The notes under the pieces: model-generated | Told to the model about the DNA's origin: nothing | The model's input: the letters and a program-made list of their open reading frames with translations, nothing else | The model's database searches: none | Part shown: one piece after another, positions 62,296 through 64,000 of the stretch | Position numbering within the stretch: position 1 is the first letter of the stretch | How the letters are laid out: every line of letters starts with the position of its first letter | Source of the DNA: Acidobacteriota bacterium | Lineage (GTDB): Bacteria > Acidobacteriota > Blastocatellia > UBA7656 | Assembly: GCA_038040445.1 (NCBI GenBank) | Contig: JBBPIG010000022.1 | Coordinates: 1-64,000 of the forward strand | Length of the DNA stretch: 64,000 nt | Direction of reading: 5' to 3' | Made by a program: the position numbers and the translations under genes

Positions 62296-62317
62296 CCGCA
62301 GGCTGAGCAACCTGCGG
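62296..62317 (+). terminator. Rho-independent-type terminator after the phosphatase gene
   Basis: CCGCAGG (62296-62302) pairs perfectly with CCTGCGG (62311-62317) around an eight-base loop and is followed by TTCGTTTT. It lies 111 bases past the stop at 62185. Confidence 0.65.
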
Positions 62318-62349
62318 TTCGTTTTGGAATTATGCCTTTGCTGATGGTT

Positions 62350-62425
62350 TGGTGGAGCTGAGGGGATTCGAACCCCTGGCCTCGTGAATGCGAGCCACGC
62401 GCTCTGCCAACTGAGCTACAGCCCC
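62350..62425 (-). tRNA. tRNA-Ala (anticodon CGC)
   Basis: Reading the minus strand, the 76-base tRNA has acceptor GGGGCTG/CAGCTCC (one G:U pair), D-arm GCTCAGTTGGCAGAGC, anticodon stem CGTGG/TCACG with loop CTCGCAT (anticodon CGC), T-arm AGGGGTTCGAATCCCCT and encoded CCA. Confidence 0.95.
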
Positions 62426-62772
62426 TCGTCGATTTGCTTTGAAATGGTACGAGATCAACTTTCGCCCTGTCAAGGAATCCGACCAATCTAGGACTGCATT
62501 CCGTCTGCGAATTCCCTCCTATCGACTAGAAGCGCGCCCGGCGCATCATACCAACCGAGAGCAATGCCCGCCTCGTTTTTGATTCCATCGTAACCGGCAG
62601 TTGTTCTCGAATTCCTTTTTTGCTATGTTGAAAAGTTGCTGTCACAGTAAAAAAGCTGACAATGGGCGCGTTGGCTAACTTTCGCTGCGTGCGAAGACTA
62701 GCGGGGGGACTTTGAATAGGTGCGCCGATAATTAAGCGGGCAGGAGAAGAACCAGCGAGAGGAACAGAGAGC
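62426..62772. other. Intergenic region without recognised feature
   Basis: Between tRNA-Ala and the E1 dehydrogenase gene I see no gene. Short frames on the minus strand have no family resemblance. The plus-strand promoter of the E1 gene should lie here, but I found no convincing -35/-10 pair. Confidence 0.5.
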
Positions 62773-64000
62773 ATGAGTGCAGAACACGTGGGCGAGATTG
62801 CTTACAAGCCTCTGGCGGATGCGCCGGGGGCGGTCGAGATCGAGAAACAACTCGAGTGGTACAGACTGATTCATCTCGGTCGATTGCTTGACGACAAGGC
62901 TCGGAACTATCTGAGGCAGGCGAAGGGCTGGTCATATCATGCCTCGCACGCGGGTCACGACGGGATCCAGGTAGCCGTCGGGGCCGCGTTCAGGCCTAAT
63001 AAGGATTATCTGTTTCCTTACTACCGGGACATGCTCATGTGCCTGGCGGCGGGAATCACACCTCATGAGATCATCTTGAACGGCCTATCGAAAGCTGCGG
63101 ATGTCGCTTCTGGCGGGCGCCACATGAGCAATCACTTTGCGAAAATTTCGATCGGCATATGGAACGTCTCATCGGCTACCGGCAATCACGCCCAGCATGC
63201 AGCCGGGTTGGGACGCGCGGTGAAGTATTACGATGCGGACTCGATTGTGTTTTCCAGCCAGGGCGAATCGTCTTGCTCAGAGGGCTACGTCTTCGAGGCC
63301 CTGAACGGCGCCAGCCGCGAGCGGCTGCCGGTGATCTTCGTCGTGCAAAACAACGGTTACGGCATCTCGGTCCCTGTAGCCGAGCAGACGGCGAACCCGA
63401 TTGTGTCCGAGAATTTCCGCGGCCTTCGCAACCTGACAATCATCAACTGCGACGGGACCAATCCATTTGACTCGGTGAAGGCGATACGCCGCGCAACCGA
63501 TACCGTGCACAATGGCGACGGGCCGGTGCTCGTACATGCGTTCTGCGAGCGCATAAACGCTCACTCGAATTCCGATCGCCACGAGTTATATCGAAGCGAG
63601 GAAGAACTCGCCGAGATGCGCACATACGATCCATACGAGCGGCTGCGGCTGCATCTGCTCAACGTCGAGGACGTGGAAGAGGTGACGCTTCTCGCGATCG
63701 AGGAGGAGAACAAAGCTCAGGTCTCTGAGGCCGCCGAAAAAGCCGAAGCCTCTCCCGACGCCGATCCGAAAACGGCCACTCTGTTTGTGCTGCCCGAGGA
63801 GCCGAAGGTCGGGCCCGAAGGAGCAATTCCTGCCGAGGGAGGCGCGCCCATTACATTGCGCGAAGCGATCAACGAGACACTGAAGCACGAGTTTCGCGGC
63901 AATCCAAACACCTTCTTCTGGGGTCAGGATGTGGCGTCGAAGAAAAAGGGTGGCGTGTTCAACGTAACCAAAGGTATGCAGCAGGAGTTCGGGCCCAGCC
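62773..64000 (+). CDS. TPP-dependent E1 dehydrogenase, fused alpha/beta chain (partial, runs off right edge)
   Basis: The frame from the ATG at 62773 is open to the window's end (409 codons). It matches the E1 alpha chain of 2-oxoacid/branched-chain dehydrogenases: WYRLIHLGRLLDDKARNYL, FPYYRDMLMCLAAG, SGGRHMSNHFAKISI, then the TPP segment SSQGESSCSEGYVFEALN and VFVVQNN-like IFVVQNNGYGISVP. At about residue 358 a linker ends and GGAPITLREAINETLKHEF starts the beta-chain domain, continuing GQDVASKKKGGVF, so alpha and beta are one polypeptide. Fused E1 of this type is usual in several phyla and decarboxylates a 2-oxo acid for transfer to an E2 lipoyl domain. The TPP motif reads QGE where GDG is common, as in other members of the fused group. 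Confidence 0.9.
   Translation, partial: MSAEHVGEIAYKPLADAPGAVEIEKQLEWYRLIHLGRLLDDKARNYLRQAKGWSYHASHAGHDGIQVAVGAAFRPNKDYLFPYYRDMLMCLAAGITPHEIILNGLSKAADVASGGRHMSNHFAKISIGIWNVSSATGNHAQHAAGLGRAVKYYDADSIVFSSQGESSCSEGYVFEALNGASRERLPVIFVVQNNGYGISVPVAEQTANPIVSENFRGLRNLTIINCDGTNPFDSVKAIRRATDTVHNGDGPVLVHAFCERINAHSNSDRHELYRSEEELAEMRTYDPYERLRLHLLNVEDVEEVTLLAIEEENKAQVSEAAEKAEASPDADPKTATLFVLPEEPKVGPEGAIPAEGGAPITLREAINETLKHEFRGNPNTFFWGQDVASKKKGGVFNVTKGMQQEFGPS

Overview
The window looks like chromosomal DNA of a Gram-negative bacterium with moderately high GC. My best guess is Acidobacteriota, class Blastocatellia. This is an inference from gene style: RHS proteins with HELLH tips, Ser/Thr kinases joined to formylglycine-synthase-like domains, a eukaryote-like transketolase, and a Wza/Wzc exopolysaccharide locus with a TrbG/VirB9-like protein. 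No phylogenetic test was possible.

Region 1 (1-6.1 kb) is the 3' end of an RHS locus. A large RHS gene enters from the left and is broken at 950-1000, where about 50 bp read as RHS sequence only on the opposite strand. Its C-terminal tip carries a HELLH metallopeptidase motif. A small exported protein follows, then a frameshifted paralogue of it, a 5'-truncated second RHS copy whose tip has HELAR instead of HELxH, and a YCF48/BNR-type repeat protein. This has the layout of an RHS locus that has changed tips and kept an older 'orphan' tip.

Region 2 (6.3-18.4 kb) is mostly housekeeping. It holds a minus-strand cupin plus DHDPS-family pair, transketolase with a divergent promoter region, a cluster of four palindromic REP-like repeats, a Ser/Thr kinase with a decayed C-terminal domain, a two-gene nucleotidyltransferase module, the glycolytic run gap-pgk-lipoprotein-tpiA-secG, tRNA-Leu(GAG), an OsmC-family protein and a secreted protein of unknown role.

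Region 3 (18.4-53.5 kb) is an exopolysaccharide/O-antigen-type locus, all on the plus strand and densely overlapped. A roughly 1.2 kb leader contains a good sigma70 promoter overlapped by a palindrome. It is followed by a TPR protein, an O-antigen ligase/polymerase, Wza-like export protein, Wzc-like tyrosine kinase, Wzx-like flippase, two methyltransferases, eight intact glycosyltransferases, CDP-glucose enzymes (RfbF, RfbG and a reductase/epimerase), a mutase-like flavoprotein, further sugar-nucleotide epimerases, an asparagine-synthase-type amidotransferase and a WecA-like priming transferase fused to a nucleotide-binding domain. It ends with a TrbG-like coiled-coil protein and a FecR-domain protein, then a strong hairpin. 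Two remnants (a DegT aminotransferase and a GT2 transferase) show recent gene loss.

Region 4 (53.6-60.4 kb) is the most unusual part. It encodes a PF14907-type nucleotidyltransferase, a MauE membrane domain fused to two thioredoxin-like domains, and a protein joining a PqqD/RRE-like domain, a twin-arginine-like segment and a 12-cysteine C-terminal domain. A cupin-like pseudogene and two polytopic membrane proteins follow. I propose a peptide-maturation or disulfide-assembly system resembling the MauE/MauD dependence of methylamine dehydrogenase small subunit, but with a different substrate.

Region 5 (60.4-64 kb) holds a 5'-3' exonuclease-family protein (minus), a secreted CX5R phosphatase, tRNA-Ala(CGC) (minus) and the start of a fused alpha/beta TPP-dependent E1 dehydrogenase that runs off the window.
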